From a virus: a DNA stretch of 21,870 nucleotides. This document shows, in pieces, positions 19,780 through 21,870 of the stretch. The notes beneath the pieces are model-generated. The model was not told the origin of the DNA. It made no database searches and was given only the letters and a program-made list of their open reading frames with translations. Every line of letters starts with the position of its first letter. Positions within the stretch are counted from its first letter, which is position 1. Location: positions 1 to 21,870 of the IMG/VR virus record IMGVR_UViG_3300032241_000928; one strand, 5' to 3'. Both the position numbers and the translations under genes were made by a program.

Positions 19780-21413
19780 GATGTTGGCCCTTGATCATTG
19801 ACGAGTGGCCCGTTCATTCCGGTTGGCTTTGGCTTTCCACCTTTACCTTGCGGAGGAACTTGTCCGGTCTGTCCGGGATAGCCCGCACTCGTGATGTTCG
19901 CTTGTATTCCACTACCACCCGACTGATCGTTCAGGCCGCCTTGTGGGTTCTTCACACCCGTAGGCTTCGTGTTTCCTTGCGGACTAGCGACTGCGCCAGC
20001 GTGAGGTGAACTCGTCCCGACGAAACTCGGATTACCTTGCGTCATCACTTGTTCTGGTGCGACATACCCGTAGCGTTGGTTGTCAGCAGCACCTTGAGGC
20101 TCTGCTTGGAACGGTGGGAGACCCGCCAACTCACGAAGGTAGTCCTCAAGGTTGTTATCTGGTGTAATAAGTTGTGCAGAGGCAAGGTTCGCAATAAATC
20201 CGCCGAGTTCTAACAGGTCAATGGCATTGACTTGACCGTAGGTGAGGGTCGGGCAACGTGCTGTATCAAACCCGTTGAGTGCCATGAGGCGTGGAATAGC
20301 GTGGCTGTTGAAGACTTCGGCAATAAGCCTGATCCAACTTTCCACCGCAGCCATGAACAAGTCCACCTTGCTTGACCCGAGTGCGAACGAACCGACGCTC
20401 TCGTGTCCGAGCATGATAAAGTCAGCCAGACAAGTCATCGCAATCTGCTGGTTGTAGCGAGTGATGATCTGGTCGGTGTTGAACTGTCGCGCTCCACCAG
20501 AGTTCAGCAACTTGAAGTCCACTAGTTGCTTGCCGTTCTCATCAAACATCATCGGGAGAATGACGCCTTCGGTCTCGTTGCGCTTTACTCCACGAACAAT
20601 GGCTTCCATCGCTCGGAGTGCGCCTTTTTCAGCAGGAGTGGCATCTCTACCCATCCAGTCGGCGGGAACGTAGCCAACGGGAAGACCTGCGAGGTCGCGC
20701 TCAACACCGATTGCCTCAAACTCTTCGATACGCCGCTTGTAATACCAAGCCTTGAACGACGAGCGAAGGATTGACCGACCTTCGGGGTTTCCACGCGCAG
20801 AGGTGGTACGGAATAAGAGGCCCTTCTCAATGGGAATGACGTTCAAGCGACCCGTCGTGGGGTCACGCTGGATCATGGCTTTTATTCCACCACTCTCGTC
20901 AAACTGCCACTGCCACAGGCTGTCCTGCGAGCGCATGGCAATCTTGCGCCAGCCAATCTTGTTATCACTAAACTTTGACCGCATCGAGGGGTCTTTCTGA
21001 TCCGGCCCCTTACGCTGCTTATAGACAATCTCAAAGAACGACCAACCGTAGGTCAGGAACGACACGATGGCAATCATCAACTCGTGCCACGACGTGCTCA
21101 TGTCGTCCATGCACTCTTGCACGAAGATTGCAGCCTTATCGTCATCGTCAAGTGGTGTTTCACCTGTCGGGTCGGTGTACGGATCAACCCGCCAGTCCAC
21201 TTGGAGAATGACGCGCTCAATGGCGAAGAGGATCGCACCGATAATCGGGTCGTTCTCTGCCATGTCCCGATAGGCAGTAAGAGACTGTCGGCCTCGGAGT
21301 TGAGGTAGAACATCGTCAATGACGAAGCCACCCGTGCGCCACAGACCTGTAGCACCGAGTTCGCTAAAGTTATCTACTTGAGGGAGTACGTCCTCTGGAT
21401 TACTTTCGGGCAT
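19776..21413 (-). CDS. Portal protein, Mu gp29/DUF935-like (545 aa)
   Basis: Start at ATG 21413 (GGAG five bases upstream); a TTG further upstream in the frame is less likely. The portal ring forms the DNA entry channel at a capsid vertex. Support comes from LTAYRDMAENDPIIGAILFA, the ERVILQVDWRVDP segment, a C-terminal wing region (AIVSFLTYGWSFFEIVYKQR) and the central GVKRNETEGVILPMMFDENG. Length and motifs fit the DUF935 portal family. The last ~90 residues are Gly/Pro/Gln-rich and disordered. The gene overlaps the WhiB gene by 14 bases and precedes the protease, as in typical head modules. Confidence 0.85.
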   Translation of the reverse strand: MPESNPEDVLPQVDNFSELGATGLWRTGGFVIDDVLPQLRGRQSLTAYRDMAENDPIIGAILFAIERVILQVDWRVDPYTDPTGETPLDDDDKAAIFVQECMDDMSTSWHELMIAIVSFLTYGWSFFEIVYKQRKGPDQKDPSMRSKFSDNKIGWRKIAMRSQDSLWQWQFDESGGIKAMIQRDPTTGRLNVIPIEKGLLFRTTSARGNPEGRSILRSSFKAWYYKRRIEEFEAIGVERDLAGLPVGYVPADWMGRDATPAEKGALRAMEAIVRGVKRNETEGVILPMMFDENGKQLVDFKLLNSGGARQFNTDQIITRYNQQIAMTCLADFIMLGHESVGSFALGSSKVDLFMAAVESWIRLIAEVFNSHAIPRLMALNGFDTARCPTLTYGQVNAIDLLELGGFIANLASAQLITPDNNLEDYLRELAGLPPFQAEPQGAADNQRYGYVAPEQVMTQGNPSFVGTSSPHAGAVASPQGNTKPTGVKNPQGGLNDQSGGSGIQANITSAGYPGQTGQVPPQGKGGKPKPTGMNGPLVNDQGPTS

Positions 21414-21822
21414 CTCTACTCCGTGCGTCAATGGCTTGGCTAGCCTCTATAAGACTACTACCCGATTTCACTAGGGTAATAATGCGCCGCCTTTGACTGA
21501 GTGAGTGTCCACCCCAGATGCCGAACTCTTCCTGCAACCCTGCTTCTAGGCACTCATAGCGTACAGGGCATTGTAAGCACAGTTTCCTAGCCGGAACGAG
21601 GTGCTTGCCACCCGGCGTTTCAGCACGGTCAGGATACATCGTGTTCAGGTGCTTGGCTTCTGGCACGTCACGGCATAGGGCTTGTTTCGTCCATGCCGGC
21701 GGGATCATCGCCATCAGCAAGTCTCGACCGATCTTGATGAGGTCTATGTCCTCATAACGGGCTCTGAGTTGCCGTTCGTAATCGTCTTCGGGTGCTTCGG
21801 CCTCACTCGTCATCTTCGCCAC
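21400..21822 (-). CDS. WhiB-family Fe-S transcription factor (140 aa)
   Basis: The WhiB signature is complete: C50, then C82-x2-C85-x5-C91 (KLCLQCPVRYEC) to hold a 4Fe-4S cluster, followed by GIWGG (101-105) and a basic RRR tail that contacts sigma factor and DNA. The family is restricted to actinobacteria and their phages, so it sets the host range. Start is GTG 21822, or ATG 21813 with a GGTGG ahead of it. Phage WhiB proteins, such as WhiB of TM4, can repress host whiB genes and affect superinfection. Here the gene overlaps the portal gene, so it is expressed with the late head operon. Confidence 0.9.
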   Translation of the reverse strand: MAKMTSEAEAPEDDYERQLRARYEDIDLIKIGRDLLMAMIPPAWTKQALCRDVPEAKHLNTMYPDRAETPGGKHLVPARKLCLQCPVRYECLEAGLQEEFGIWGGHSLSQRRRIITLVKSGSSLIEASQAIDARSRDARK

Positions 21823-21870
21823 CGTAAACCGTGCAAAGTGCTAGAAACCGCAAAGCCTGAACCTCTGTGA

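Larger units (their letters stand above)
11..21623. repeat. Dispersed degenerate motif TRSTGRAA (complement TTYCASYA), about 75 copies
   Basis: Hand count gives about 46 copies of TTTCASYA plus about 29 of TTCCASYA on the two strands together. Roughly 55 read TRSTGRAA on the gene strand and 20 on the other. The 10-mer GATTTCACTA occurs eight times exactly, near 6030, 9121, 12132, 15370, 16204, 18220, 19554 and 21463 (9121 and 12132 in the opposite orientation). Copies fall in different reading frames and in gaps. Two long stretches lack it, about 7320-9035 and 18230-19550 (the latter is mostly the poly-Ser gene). Confidence 0.7.

Overview
This window is part of a tailed-bacteriophage genome (or prophage) from an actinobacterial host. 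All genes that I can support lie on the minus strand and read leftwards. The actinobacterial assignment rests on a WhiB-type protein (CDS ending at 21400), a resuscitation-promoting-factor (Rpf)-type lytic transglycosylase (8292-8744), a Dps-like protein, and composition in the mid-50s % GC by eye. The terminase is not here and presumably lies beyond the right edge. I saw no tRNA, rRNA, CRISPR array or transposon.

Layout in the direction of transcription (right to left): (1) a WhiB-like regulator overlapping a Mu gp29/DUF935-like portal; (2) a small basic ORF and an XkdF-like prohead protease carrying a poly-serine tract of about 120 residues; (3) small proteins, including one whose C-terminus resembles a capsid decoration protein; (4) a series of modular, probably virion-associated proteins (16231-9961) that share a KG-x-x-x-GH-x-F-x-GN[QR] module, with a Dps gene among them; (5) two adjacent proteins with related HipA/PI-kinase-like domains; (6) separately promoted cargo genes: the Rpf-type transglycosylase with a long leader and a palindrome, a small conserved plasmid/phage-type protein, and a membrane-anchored plus a secreted protein; (7) a tight operon of small zinc-ribbon and coiled-coil proteins, a LexA-type winged-helix protein without a peptidase domain, and a Cas4/RecB-like Fe-S nuclease; (8) the rest of the head module: scaffold (with a strong internal start), decoration protein and major capsid protein; (9) small genes and a truncated metallophosphoesterase at the left edge.

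The head-assembly genes are therefore split. Portal and protease are about 14 kb away from scaffold, decoration and capsid, with cargo between them. A similar promoter-like element (AAAACTGC-N2-TAGCAT) precedes both halves.

The most unexpected signal belongs to no gene. A short degenerate motif, TRSTGRAA (complement TTYCASYA), occurs about 75 times by hand count, where base composition predicts about 3. It appears on both strands, in several reading frames and in two intergenic hairpins.
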